NCBI RefSeq assembly: GCF_040253615.1
Contig: NZ_JBEJGY010000004.1
Span: 3,286,001 to 3,350,000 of the forward strand
Source: Streptomyces sp. Edi4
GTDB lineage: Bacteria > Actinomycetota > Actinomycetes > Streptomycetales > Streptomycetaceae
Direction of reading: 5' to 3'
DNA: 64,000 bases
A program made the translations under genes and the position numbers. Position 1 is the first letter of the stretch. Every line of letters begins with the position of its first letter. Below the pieces are notes generated by a model. The model made no database searches, had not been told where the DNA came from, and worked only from the letters and a program-made list of their open reading frames with translations. Positions 8,480 to 19,451 of the stretch are shown here, one piece after another.

Positions 8480-9928
8480 GTGAGCGCAACCCGCCCGGCC
8501 GCCGTCGTCGTCCTCGCCGCGGGTGAGGGCACCCGCATGAAGTCGGCCACTCCCAAGGTTCTGCACGAGATCTGCGGGCGCTCGCTCGTCGGCCACGTCG
8601 TCGCCGCCGCACGTGAACTGGATCCCGAGCACCTGGTCGTGGTCGTGGGCCACGCCCGTGAGCAGGTGTCCGCGCACCTGGGCGCGGTCGACGCCGGAGT
8701 GCGTACCGCCGTGCAGTACGAGCAGAACGGCACCGGGCACGCGGTGCGGATGGCGCTGGAGGAGCTGGGCCAGTCCATCGAGGGCACGGTCGTCGTGGTC
8801 TGCGGCGACACCCCGCTCCTGACCGGCGCCACGCTGGCCCAGCTGACCCGTACGCACGAGAGCGACCGCAACGCGGTGACCGTGCTGAGCGCCGAGGTCG
8901 CCGACTCCACCGGTTACGGCCGCATCGTGCGCGACGCCGCGTCGGGCGCGGTCACCGCGATCGTCGAGCACAAGGACGCGACCGAGGCGCAGCGCGCGAT
9001 CCGTGAGATCAACTCCGGTGTGTTCGCGTTCGACGGGGCGCTGCTCGCGGACGCGTTGGGCAAGGTGCGTACGGACAACAGTCAGGGCGAGGAGTACCTG
9101 ACGGACGTGCTGGGGATTCTGCGTGAGGCGGGGCACCGGGTGGGTGCTTCGCTGGCGGCGGACTTCCGGGAGATCCTGGGGATCAACAACCGGGTGCAGT
9201 TGGCGCAGGCGCGTCGGCTTTTGAACGACCGTCTGCTGGAGCGGGCGATGCTCGCGGGTGTGACGGTGGTGGATCCGGCCACGACGTTCGTGGACGTACA
9301 GGTGACGTTCGAGCAGGACGCGGTCGTGCATCCGGGGACGCAGCTCCTGGGGACGACGCACCTGGCTTCCGGTGCGGAGGTCGGCCCCAACTCCCGTCTG
9401 ACGAACACGGTCGTGGGTGCGGGGGCGCGGGTGGACAACGCGGTTTCGTACGACTCCGAGGTGGGCGAGGGGGCGACGGTGGGTCCGTTCGCCTATTTGC
9501 GTCCGGGTACGCGGCTCGGCGTGAAGGCCAAGATCGGTACGTACGTCGAGACGAAGAACGCGACGATCGGTGAGGGGACGAAGGTTCCGCATCTGTCGTA
9601 TGTGGGGGACGCGACGATCGGTGAGTACACGAACATCGGCGCGGCCAGTGTGTTCGTGAACTATGACGGTGAGGCCAAGCACCACACGACGATCGGCTCA
9701 CACTGCAAGACGGGTTCGGACAACATGTTTGTTGCGCCCGTCACAGTGGGGGACGGTGCTTACACCGCCGCGGGTTCGGTGATCACGAAGGATGTGCCGG
9801 CGGGTTCGCTGGCCGTGGCCCGGGGCCAGCAGCGGAATATCGAGGGTTGGGTGGAGCGCAAGCGTCCGGGAAGTGCCGCCGCGCAGGCCGCTCAGGCTGC
9901 GGCCGGGCAGTCGGCCGGCGAGAACTGA
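8480..9928 (+). CDS. glmU: Bifunctional GlcNAc-1-P uridyltransferase / glucosamine-1-P acetyltransferase GlmU
   Basis: 482 aa from GTG 8480. It makes UDP-N-acetylglucosamine, the precursor of peptidoglycan and other glycans, in the cytoplasm. The N-terminal nucleotidyltransferase domain opens with VVLAAGEGTRMKS and PKVLHEI. The C-terminal half is a left-handed beta-helix with hexapeptide repeats (VGPFAYLRPGTRLG, ATIGEGTKVPHLSYVGDA, NIGAASVFVNYDG). Length is normal for actinobacterial GlmU. prs follows 117 bp downstream on the same strand, the usual order in Streptomyces. The C-terminal ~25 residues are a low-complexity Ala/Gln tail. Confidence 0.97.
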   Translation: MSATRPAAVVVLAAGEGTRMKSATPKVLHEICGRSLVGHVVAAARELDPEHLVVVVGHAREQVSAHLGAVDAGVRTAVQYEQNGTGHAVRMALEELGQSIEGTVVVVCGDTPLLTGATLAQLTRTHESDRNAVTVLSAEVADSTGYGRIVRDAASGAVTAIVEHKDATEAQRAIREINSGVFAFDGALLADALGKVRTDNSQGEEYLTDVLGILREAGHRVGASLAADFREILGINNRVQLAQARRLLNDRLLERAMLAGVTVVDPATTFVDVQVTFEQDAVVHPGTQLLGTTHLASGAEVGPNSRLTNTVVGAGARVDNAVSYDSEVGEGATVGPFAYLRPGTRLGVKAKIGTYVETKNATIGEGTKVPHLSYVGDATIGEYTNIGAASVFVNYDGEAKHHTTIGSHCKTGSDNMFVAPVTVGDGAYTAAGSVITKDVPAGSLAVARGQQRNIEGWVERKRPGSAAAQAAQAAAGQSAGEN

Positions 9929-10045
9929 CCGGATTCGGGTGCGTCTTTCACGGGCTACCGTGATAGGTGCACATATTCGGCTGGCTCGCCGCGAAAGGGA
10001 CCGCGCGGGTGCAGCAGCATCGAACTTGTCTGAGGAGACTGTGCT

Positions 10046-11020
10046 GTGACCGGGATCAAGACGACCGGCGAGAAGAAGCTGATGCTCTTCTCCGGCCGCG
10101 CCCACCCCGAGCTGGCCGAGGAGGTCGCGCACCAGCTGGGTGTGGGCCTCGTGCCGACGAAGGCCTTCGACTTCGCGAACGGTGAGATCTACGTTCGTTT
10201 CCAGGAGTCGGCGCGTGGTGCGGACTGCTTCCTGATCCAGAGCCACACGGCTCCGATCAATAAGTGGATCATGGAGCAGCTGATCATGATCGATGCCCTG
10301 AAGCGGGCGTCGGCGCGATCCATCACCGTGATCATTCCGTCCTACGGCTATGCCCGTCAGGACAAGAAGCACAAGGGCCGTGAGCCGATCTCGGCGCGTC
10401 TGGTGGCCGACCTGCTGAAGACGGCGGGCGCGGACCGCATCCTTACCGTCGATCTGCACACGGACCAGATCCAGGGCTTCTTCGACGGTCCGGTGGACCA
10501 CCTCACGGCGCTGCCGGTCCTCGCGGACTACGTGGGCGCGAAGGTGGACCGTTCGAAGCTGACGATCGTCTCGCCGGACGCGGGCCGCGTGCGGGTCGCC
10601 GACCGCTGGTGCGACCGTCTGGACGCGCCGCTGGCGATCGTGCACAAGCGCCGTGACAAGGACGTCGCGAACACGGTGACGGTGCACGAGGTCGTCGGTG
10701 ACGTGAAGGGGCGGGTCTGCGTCCTGGTGGACGACATGATCGACACGGGCGGCACGATCTGTGCGGCGGCGGACGCGCTGTTCTCGCACGGTGCGGAGGA
10801 CGTCATCGTGACGGCCACGCACGGCATCCTGTCGGGGCCGGCGGCGGACCGTCTGAAGAACTCCAAGGTGAGCGAGTTCGTCTTCACGAACACGCTGCCG
10901 GATCCTTCGGATCTGGAGCTCGACAAGATCACGGTGTTGTCGATCGCTCCGTCCATCGCGCGGGCGGTGCGTGAGGTGTTCGAGGACGGCTCGGTGACGA
11001 GTCTCTTCGAGGAGAACTAG
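10046..11020 (+). CDS. prs: Ribose-phosphate pyrophosphokinase (PRPP synthetase)
   Basis: 324 aa from GTG 10046, with GAGGAG nine bases upstream. It transfers pyrophosphate from ATP to ribose 5-phosphate to make PRPP for purine, pyrimidine, His, Trp and NAD synthesis. Visible motifs are FANGEIYVRFQES, the flexible-loop region YARQDKKHKGREP, the metal/ATP site VDLHTDQIQGFF, and the PRPP loop VDDMIDTGGTI. It lies downstream of glmU and is closed by a strong hairpin at 11037. Confidence 0.97.
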   Translation: MTGIKTTGEKKLMLFSGRAHPELAEEVAHQLGVGLVPTKAFDFANGEIYVRFQESARGADCFLIQSHTAPINKWIMEQLIMIDALKRASARSITVIIPSYGYARQDKKHKGREPISARLVADLLKTAGADRILTVDLHTDQIQGFFDGPVDHLTALPVLADYVGAKVDRSKLTIVSPDAGRVRVADRWCDRLDAPLAIVHKRRDKDVANTVTVHEVVGDVKGRVCVLVDDMIDTGGTICAAADALFSHGAEDVIVTATHGILSGPAADRLKNSKVSEFVFTNTLPDPSDLELDKITVLSIAPSIARAVREVFEDGSVTSLFEEN

Positions 11021-11036
11021 CGGATACGTACGCCGA

Positions 11037-11072
11037 CGAAGGGCCGCCCCCACCCCGGGACGCGGCCCTTCG
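11037..11072 (+). terminator. Terminator after prs
   Basis: 11-bp inverted repeat CGAAGGGCCGC / GCGGCCCTTCG with a 14-nt loop, 17 bases after the prs stop. It is followed at 11085-11165 by a partial, reverse-oriented copy of the dispersed intergenic repeat. It may act in both directions between prs and the convergent beta-lactamase-like gene. Confidence 0.8.
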
Positions 11073-11187
11073 CCACACCCCGTTGCCGGTGCGGGCCGGC
11101 ACCGGATGCCTCAGGGGCGCGGGGAACTGCGCGCTCAGCCACCCACGACCCGCAGCCGGGCTCGCGGGAGGCTGAACCGGGCTGGGG

Positions 11188-12084
11188 TCAGGGGGTGTTG
11201 GCCGCTCGCAGCGCGTCGACCGCGACCCGCGCCGCACGGCCGACCACCGCATCCGCCCCCGGCAACGTCGCCGCCGTGGACGCCGCCCGGGTGAAGACGG
11301 CGACGGCGTACCGACCGCCGTCGGGATATTCGACCACCCCCGCCTCGTGCCGCTGCGTCGGCAGCGATCCCGTCTTGCCGCTGACGCGTACGTCGTCGAA
11401 GGGGAAGCCGGAGGCGAGCCGGTGGCTCCAGGCCTGGACGCCGAGGACCGCGCGGAGTTCGTCGCCCCAGTCCCCCGCGCAGACCTCGTCGCGCCACACC
11501 GCGCCGAGCAGCGCCGCGATCTCGCGCGGGGTGGAGCGGTTGGTGCGGGCCGGGTCGAGGACGCTGAGGCGGGCGACGGCGGCGGGGTCGACGAGGGCGG
11601 TCCTCCCGCCGGGTCCCGCGTCGGTGAGCATCGTCGCGTAGAGCCCTGCCTGGTTGTGGACGGCGACGGTGCGGGTCAATCCGAGGTCGCGCATGGCCGC
11701 GTTGACGGTGTCGAGGCCGAGGTGGTCCCAGAGGAGATCGGCTGCGGTGTTGTCGCTGACGGCGATGGCCAGGGAGGCGAGGTCGCGCAGGGACAGGCGG
11801 GCGGCGTCGCGCATGACGGCGAGTCCGGTGGGGCCGGGTGTGCGTCCTTGGGCGGGGATGTCGAGGGGGGTGGTGGGGTCGACGCGTCCGGCGGCGGCTT
11901 CGCGGTAGAGGGTGGCGACGAGGCACAGCTTGTGGACGCTTGCGGTGCAGACGGGGGTGTCGGCGCCCAGGGTGATGGCCGCGCCGGTGTCGATGTCGGT
12001 GGCGCAGAGCGCTCCGGTGACCCCGGCGTCGGTGAAGGCGGCGGTGACGCGGCCGCGTACGGGGCCGGGAATGTTCGCGGTCAC
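11188..12084 (-). CDS. Class A beta-lactamase-like serine hydrolase without signal peptide
   Basis: 298 aa from GTG 12084. The class A motifs are all present: S49-V-H-K52 (SxxK), S110-D-N112 (SDN) and K237-T-G239 (KTG). There is no N-terminal hydrophobic segment, so it is not an ordinary exported penicillinase; a cytoplasmic esterase or penicillin-interactive role is possible. The start overlaps the stop of the LysR gene by four bases (GTGA), so the two are translationally coupled. This differs from the divergent ampR-ampC arrangement. It converges with prs. Confidence 0.85.
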   Translation of the reverse strand: MTANIPGPVRGRVTAAFTDAGVTGALCATDIDTGAAITLGADTPVCTASVHKLCLVATLYREAAAGRVDPTTPLDIPAQGRTPGPTGLAVMRDAARLSLRDLASLAIAVSDNTAADLLWDHLGLDTVNAAMRDLGLTRTVAVHNQAGLYATMLTDAGPGGRTALVDPAAVARLSVLDPARTNRSTPREIAALLGAVWRDEVCAGDWGDELRAVLGVQAWSHRLASGFPFDDVRVSGKTGSLPTQRHEAGVVEYPDGGRYAVAVFTRAASTAATLPGADAVVGRAARVAVDALRAANTP

Positions 12085-13031
12085 AGCGGGAACTCCGATG
12101 CGGGGCGGGGGAACAGGCGCCGCTGGGGGGCGGTGGGGACGAGCCCGGCGTGTTCGCGCAGGACGTCGTGGGCGGTGTCGGTGAACAGGCGGACGGCGGG
12201 TCCGTCGCGTCCTGCGGGCCAGGCGGTGGAGGTGCGCCAGGTGAGGGGGTGGCCGCGCAGGGGCCGCCAGGTGGCGCCGGGTTCGGGCGCGGTGCGCGGT
12301 ACGAGGGCGACGACGCGGGTGCCGGACAGGATGAGGGCGTGGGTGAACTCGGTGCCGGTGACTTCGCGTACGGCGCCGGGGGTGCAGCCGTGGCGGGCGC
12401 AGGCGGTGAGGGTTTCGTCGTGGAGGGCGGGGGCGGTGGCGCGCGGGAAGAGCAGCAGTTCGCGGCCGTCGAGGTCGTGGATGTGGAGTTCGGGTTGGTG
12501 GGCGAGGGGGTCGTCGTCGGCGAGGAGCGCGCCGAGCGGCTGGTGGAGCTGGGGCCCGAAGCCGAGGCCGGTGGCGGGGCAGGGGTGGCGGACGATGCCG
12601 GCGTCGAGGGTGCCGGCGGCGAGTTCGGCGGTCTGCTCGGCGGTGGTGAGTTCCCGCAGGTCGAGGGTGGCGCCGGGGCTGCGTTCACGGTAGGCGGTGA
12701 GGAGGGCTGCGACGGTGGCGCCGCCGAGCTGGGGCGGTACGGCGGCGCGCAGGGTGCCGGCGGCGCCGCCCTGGACGCGCTGGACGAGGGCGTGCAGCCG
12801 GTCGGCGGCGTCGAGCAGGGTGTGGGTTTCGGCCAGGACGAGGCGGCCCGCGGGGGTGAGGGTGGCCCCGGCGCGGCCGCGGTCGAGGAGGCGGACGCCG
12901 AGTTCGCGTTCGAGGCGCTGGATGCGCTGGGAGAGGGAGGGCTGCGCCAAGCGCAGGCGTTCGGCGGCGCGGCCGAAGTGCTGTTCCTCGGCGACGGCGC
13001 GGAAGTACCTGAGGTGCAGCAGCAGGTCCAT
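12081..13031 (-). CDS. LysR-family transcriptional regulator
   Basis: 316 aa from ATG 13031, chosen because the family begins right before the winged helix-turn-helix (MDLLLHLRYFRAVAEEQHFG). An upstream in-frame GTG/ATG would add a tail unlike the family. Residues 1-60 hold the DNA-binding domain (AERLRLAQPSLSQRIQRLER). The rest is the periplasmic-binding-like effector domain (GTLRAAVPPQLGG, AGIVRHP). Its stop overlaps the beta-lactamase-like gene start, so it probably regulates its own operon. The ligand is unknown. Confidence 0.88.
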   Translation of the reverse strand: MDLLLHLRYFRAVAEEQHFGRAAERLRLAQPSLSQRIQRLERELGVRLLDRGRAGATLTPAGRLVLAETHTLLDAADRLHALVQRVQGGAAGTLRAAVPPQLGGATVAALLTAYRERSPGATLDLRELTTAEQTAELAAGTLDAGIVRHPCPATGLGFGPQLHQPLGALLADDDPLAHQPELHIHDLDGRELLLFPRATAPALHDETLTACARHGCTPGAVREVTGTEFTHALILSGTRVVALVPRTAPEPGATWRPLRGHPLTWRTSTAWPAGRDGPAVRLFTDTAHDVLREHAGLVPTAPQRRLFPRPASEFPL

Positions 13032-13264
13032 GAGCAGCAAGAATAGGCGGACGCCTATGGAAGCGGCCATCATGGCCGGGGTCCCGGGTTGATCCAATTG
13101 GGCGGCCGGGGGGACGCCGGGTAGTCTGGGGCAGTTGCTCGGCGAGGGAGGCCGCACCATGGGTGCGGCGGTCCGTTATCGACGCGCTCTTCGTAGCAGG
13201 CCAGTCGTGGCCGGGTGACCACCCTTTTTGGTTTTTCTGGTTCACCTTTCTACGAGGAGTGCAC

Positions 13265-13852
13265 ATGTCCGAGGTCAAGCTCGCCGCCGACGTCCGTACC
13301 AGCTTCGGCAAGGGCGCCGCCCGCAGCATCCGCCGCGAGAACAAGGTTCCCGGTGTCATCTACGGTCACGGCACCGAGCCGGTCCACGTGACCCTGCCGG
13401 GCCACGAGCTGCTGCTCGCGCTGCGTACGCCGAACGTCCTGCTCTCCCTGGACGTCGACGGCAAGACCGAGCTCGCCATCCCGAAGGCCGTCCAGCGTGA
13501 CGCCATCAAGGGCTTCCTGGTCCACGTCGACCTGCTGCTCGTCAAGAAGGGCGAGAAGGTCACGGTCGAGGTCGCGGTCGAGACCGAGGGCGACCTGGCC
13601 CCGGGCAGCTTCCTGGTGGAGAACGTGCTGAACACGCTCTCCGTCGAGACCGAGGCCACCCACATCCCGACCTCCGTCACCGTCTCCATCGCGGGCCTTG
13701 AGGCCGGCGCCGCGATCCTCGCGAAGGACGTCGCGCTGCCGTCGGGCACCACCCTGGCCACCGACCCCGAGGCCGTCGTCATCCAGATCCTGGCCGCGCA
13801 GGCCGAGGAGCCGGCCGCCGAGTCCGAGGCCGCCGAAGGCGCCGAGGCCTGA
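13265..13852 (+). CDS. rplY: 50S ribosomal protein L25 (general stress protein CTC)
   Basis: 195 aa from ATG 13265, with GAGGAG six bases upstream. It binds 5S rRNA in the large subunit. The N-terminal L25 domain reads VRTSFGKGAARSIRREN and VPGVIYGHG. The C-terminal TL5/CTC beta domain runs from about residue 100 (VEVAVETEGDLAPG, EATHIPTSVTVSI). An acidic Ala/Glu tail ends the protein, as in other actinobacteria. pth follows 200 bp downstream, the common rplY-pth order, but a strong hairpin lies between them. The leader from 13032 contains two small hairpins and a T-rich stretch. Confidence 0.97.
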   Translation: MSEVKLAADVRTSFGKGAARSIRRENKVPGVIYGHGTEPVHVTLPGHELLLALRTPNVLLSLDVDGKTELAIPKAVQRDAIKGFLVHVDLLLVKKGEKVTVEVAVETEGDLAPGSFLVENVLNTLSVETEATHIPTSVTVSIAGLEAGAAILAKDVALPSGTTLATDPEAVVIQILAAQAEEPAAESEAAEGAEA

Positions 13853-13897
13853 GCCGTACGCTCTGCCTGAGATCCGTGCCGGCGGGCGCGGGTTTTG

Positions 13898-13935
13898 AAC
13901 GGGGCGGCGGGCCACACGTGGCCCGCCGCCCCGTT
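13898..13935 (+). terminator. Terminator after rplY
   Basis: A perfect inverted repeat: the left arm begins AACGGGGCGGCGGGCC and the right arm ends GGCCCGCCGCCCCGTT, around a tiny loop, followed by CGTCTGTG. It separates rplY from the tandem repeat and pth. Confidence 0.85.
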
Positions 13936-13957
13936 CGTCTGTGTACGTGGAGTTCCC

Positions 13958-14034
13958 GCTGTACGTGACTGCTGTACGTGACTGCTGTACCTGACCGCTG
14001 TACGTGACCGCTGTACGTGCCGCTATACGTGACC
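13958..14034. repeat. Six 13-bp tandem repeats upstream of pth
   Basis: Units of GCTGTACGTGACT/C occur six times (13,13,13,13,12,13 bp) and end exactly at the GAGGAG ribosome binding site of pth. Each unit holds the palindrome GTAC. This could be slippage DNA or a cluster of binding sites. Confidence 0.9.
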
Positions 14035-14051
14035 GAGGAGACGCAGCCCCC

Positions 14052-14657
14052 ATGACGACGACCACGACCGACAGCGCGAACGCGCCCTGGCTCATCGTGG
14101 GCCTGGGCAATCCGGGTCCCGAGTACGCCGCGAACCGGCACAACGTCGGGTTCATGACGGTGGATCTGCTCGCGGAGCGCATGGGCGGCCGGTTCAAGGC
14201 GCACAAGGCGCGGGCGCAGGTGGTGGAGGGGCGGATCGGCCCGCCGGGGCCGCTCAACCGCCGGGTGGTGCTGGCGAAGCCGCTGTCGTACATGAACCTG
14301 TCGGGCGGTCCGGTGACGGCGCTTCGCGACTTCTACAAGGTGCCGGTCGCCAACATCGTCGCGATCCACGACGAGTTGGACATCGATTACGGGGTGCTGC
14401 GGCTGAAGCTGGGCGGCGGGGACAACGGGCACAACGGTCTGAAGTCGATCACGAAGTCGCTGGGCGCGGACTATCACCGTGTGCGGTTCGGGATCGGGCG
14501 TCCGCCGGGGCGGATGCAGGTGGCGGACTTCGTCCTGAAGGACTTCTCCTCCACGGAGCGCAAGGAGCTGGGTTACTTCGTGGACCGGGCGGCGGACGCG
14601 GCGGAGGCGTTGGTGATCGAGGGGCTTGAGCGGGCGCAGTCGACGTACAACTCCTGA
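14052..14657 (+). CDS. pth: Peptidyl-tRNA hydrolase
   Basis: 201 aa from ATG 14052, with GAGGAG 11 bases upstream. The longer frame to 14004 reads through the 13-bp repeats and is rejected. The enzyme releases peptides from peptidyl-tRNA that drops off ribosomes. Hallmarks are VGLGNPGPEYAANRHNVGF with the catalytic His, KPLSYMNLSG, DELDIDYG, and GHNGLKSI followed by RFGIGRP. Length is normal for the family. Confidence 0.96.
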   Translation: MTTTTTDSANAPWLIVGLGNPGPEYAANRHNVGFMTVDLLAERMGGRFKAHKARAQVVEGRIGPPGPLNRRVVLAKPLSYMNLSGGPVTALRDFYKVPVANIVAIHDELDIDYGVLRLKLGGGDNGHNGLKSITKSLGADYHRVRFGIGRPPGRMQVADFVLKDFSSTERKELGYFVDRAADAAEALVIEGLERAQSTYNS

Positions 14658-14733
14658 CAAGGGCGTCGCTTACGGGGCGAACCGCGGGCCCGGGTTTGAC
14701 CGTTCGCGGTCATGGGCGTCAGGATCGCGCCCC

Positions 14734-15204
14734 ATGACGAAGCGGAGCCGTACCTTCCTGGTGTTCGCGCGGCGGGCCGCGTCGGGCCTGGTCGTCGCGC
14801 TGCTCGTGGTCGCCGGGTTCTGGTCGTCGTGGGGCACGGCCCAGCACGTGGTCCTGGCCAGGGGCCGCGAGCACGGGAGGCTGACGGTGACGGGGTGCGC
14901 GCAGGGGGTGTGTGCGGGGTCCTTCTCGCCCGTGGGCGACGCGGGGCCGCACGCGGGGGTGACGATCGCCGAGTCGGTGGCGGCGGGGCCGGGCGATCAC
15001 CTGCCGGTGGTCCTCAAGCCCGGCACGGACGACGCGGTACGCACCGGGGTGGCGGGGTTCCTGTACGCGTGGCTCCCTCTTTCCGGAGCCCTGCTGCTGG
15101 CCTCGCTGCTGGTGGCCGGGGGGCTGCGCATGCCGCGCCTGGCCTGGACGCTGGCGGCGACCGCGACGGCGGCCCTGACCGCAACGTTCCTGACCCTACG
15201 CTGA
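14734..15204 (+). CDS. Small membrane protein, function unknown
   Basis: 156 aa from ATG 14734. One N-terminal hydrophobic segment (about 15-35) is followed by an extracellular-looking domain with a Cys pair (TGCAQGVCAG). Two further hydrophobic segments occupy about 105-155. It matches a conserved Streptomyces membrane protein type near pth, but no function can be assigned. It starts 76 bp after pth. Confidence 0.75.
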   Translation: MTKRSRTFLVFARRAASGLVVALLVVAGFWSSWGTAQHVVLARGREHGRLTVTGCAQGVCAGSFSPVGDAGPHAGVTIAESVAAGPGDHLPVVLKPGTDDAVRTGVAGFLYAWLPLSGALLLASLLVAGGLRMPRLAWTLAATATAALTATFLTLR

Positions 15205-15475
15205 CCCGGTTCCCGCGCCCCTGGCAGCACTGGTGCCGGCCCACACCGGCATCCTCACCCTGGCCGGCGTTTGGCTGCGGACCGTGGCTGGCCGCTCGCG
15301 CAGTTCCCCGCGCCCCTGACTACTCGACGCCGGCCCGCACCGGCACCCCCAGTCCGTCATGGTGGTCCCCCCTGGCCCTTGAGGCCCCGGGGGAGATTGA
15401 GGACGAGGCCGTTCAGGCCGAACGGGGTCTGGGGCGGAGCCCCAGGGACCTCGGCTGCGGACCGGGCGTGGCTGG
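15205..15475. repeat. Dispersed repeat cluster between membrane protein and ppc
   Basis: No gene is supported. It holds a GCGCAGTTCCCCGCGCCCC element near 15298 and a segment TTGAGGACGAGGCCGTTCAG near 15398 followed by ACGGGGTCTGGGGCGGAGCC, the same unit that is tandemly arrayed at 30143. Confidence 0.85.
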
Positions 15476-15501
15476 GGCGGAGCCCCGGGTGGGGCTCCGC
15501 C
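15476..15501 (-). terminator. Hairpin downstream of ppc
   Basis: GGCGGAGCCCC / GGGGCTCCGCC with loop GGGT, ending 7 bases from the ppc stop. It forms the edge of the dispersed repeat, suggesting that the repeats can serve as terminators. Confidence 0.8.
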
Positions 15502-15508
15502 TGGGGGG

Positions 15509-18238
<2,730 letters not shown>

Positions 18239-18380
18239 AGGTGCGGCTCCTTGCAGTGTTTGAGCACGTCTGGAGGGTTCTGGAGGCTTGCGGACCGCGC
18301 TGTCCGACGACAGACAGGATAGGTGTCCCATTCCGCCCCGCCGTCACGGGCTCTTGTCCCCGGCCACGGCACTGCCATAC

Positions 18381-18409
18381 TTACGTTGCCGTAGGTTACG
18401 CGACCGTAG
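18381..18409. promoter_or_regulatory. Paired operator upstream of desaturase/TetR operon
   Basis: Two 14-bp direct copies 15 bp apart, TTACGTTGCCGTAG (18381-18394) and TTACGCGACCGTAG (18396-18409). Each contains the inverted repeat TACG-N4-CGTA. They lie 46 bp upstream of the desaturase start. A TetR regulator is encoded in that operon, so this is probably its binding site. Confidence 0.7.
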
Positions 18410-18455
18410 CCGGGCGATTCCGCTCATTTTCCTCACCCTGCCGGGGGTACTCCCC

Positions 18456-19451
18456 ATGACCACCAGTCCCGATCTGCTCAAGTCCGCGGACGAGAAACCC
18501 CTTCCTTCCGCCACGCTGGGCGGCGAGAACAAACGTTCCATCGAGCAGATCGCCCTGCTGCTCTTCATCACGGTGCCCTTCGTGGCCCTCCTGGCGGCGG
18601 TGCCGCTCGCCTGGGGCTGGGGGGTGAGCTGGCTCGATCTCGGGCTGCTCGTCTTCATGTACTACCTGGGCTGTCACGGCATCACGATCGGCTTCCACCG
18701 CTATTTCACGCACGGCGCCTTCAAGGCGAAGCGGCCGCTGCGGATCGCGCTGGCGATCGCGGGTTCCATGGCGGTGGAGGGGCCGCTGGTGCGCTGGGTG
18801 GCCGACCACCGCAGGCACCACAAATTCTCCGACGCCGAGGGCGACCCGCATTCGCCGTGGCGTTTCGGCGAGACGCTGCCCGCGCTGATGAAGGGCCTGT
18901 GGTGGGCGCACATCGCGTGGATGTTCGACGAGGAGCAGACGTCCCAGGAGAAGTACGCGCCGGATCTCCTCGCCGACCCGGCGATCCGCCGCGTCTCGCG
19001 CGACTTCGTGTACTGGACGGTGCTCTCGCTGGCGATCCCCCCGCTGGTGGGGGGTCTGGTGACGATGTCGTGGTGGGGCGCGTTCACGGCGTTCTTCTGG
19101 GGCTCCCTGGTCCGGGTGGCGCTGCTGCACCATGTGACGTGGTCGATCAACTCGATCTGCCACGCGGTCGGCAAGCGTCCCTTCAAGTCGCGTGACCGCA
19201 GCGGCAATGTGTGGTGGCTTGCGGTCCTGTCCTGTGGGGAGTCCTGGCACAACCTGCACCACGCGGACCCGACGTCGGCCCGGCACGGTGTGATGCGGGG
19301 GCAGATCGACTCCAGTGCCCGGATCATCCGCTGGTGCGAGCAGCTGGGTCTGGCGCACGACGTGCGCTGGCCGAGCGCGGCCCGGATCGACTCCAAGCGG
19401 AATGAGGGCGGCCGGTCCCGGCGCAAGGAGAAGGCCGCCGAGGCGGCATGA
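18456..19451 (+). CDS. Membrane fatty acid (acyl-CoA) desaturase
   Basis: 331 aa from ATG 18456. It introduces a double bond into acyl chains at the membrane using a di-iron centre. The three histidine boxes of the delta-9 stearoyl-CoA desaturase type are present: HRYFTH, DHRRHHKF and ESWHNLHH. Hydrophobic pairs flank them (about 33-75 and 185-225). The C-terminus is basic and cytoplasmic. Its stop overlaps the TetR start (ATGA), so both proteins are coupled. Control of membrane fluidity by the TetR partner is inferred. Confidence 0.93.
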   Translation: MTTSPDLLKSADEKPLPSATLGGENKRSIEQIALLLFITVPFVALLAAVPLAWGWGVSWLDLGLLVFMYYLGCHGITIGFHRYFTHGAFKAKRPLRIALAIAGSMAVEGPLVRWVADHRRHHKFSDAEGDPHSPWRFGETLPALMKGLWWAHIAWMFDEEQTSQEKYAPDLLADPAIRRVSRDFVYWTVLSLAIPPLVGGLVTMSWWGAFTAFFWGSLVRVALLHHVTWSINSICHAVGKRPFKSRDRSGNVWWLAVLSCGESWHNLHHADPTSARHGVMRGQIDSSARIIRWCEQLGLAHDVRWPSAARIDSKRNEGGRSRRKEKAAEAA

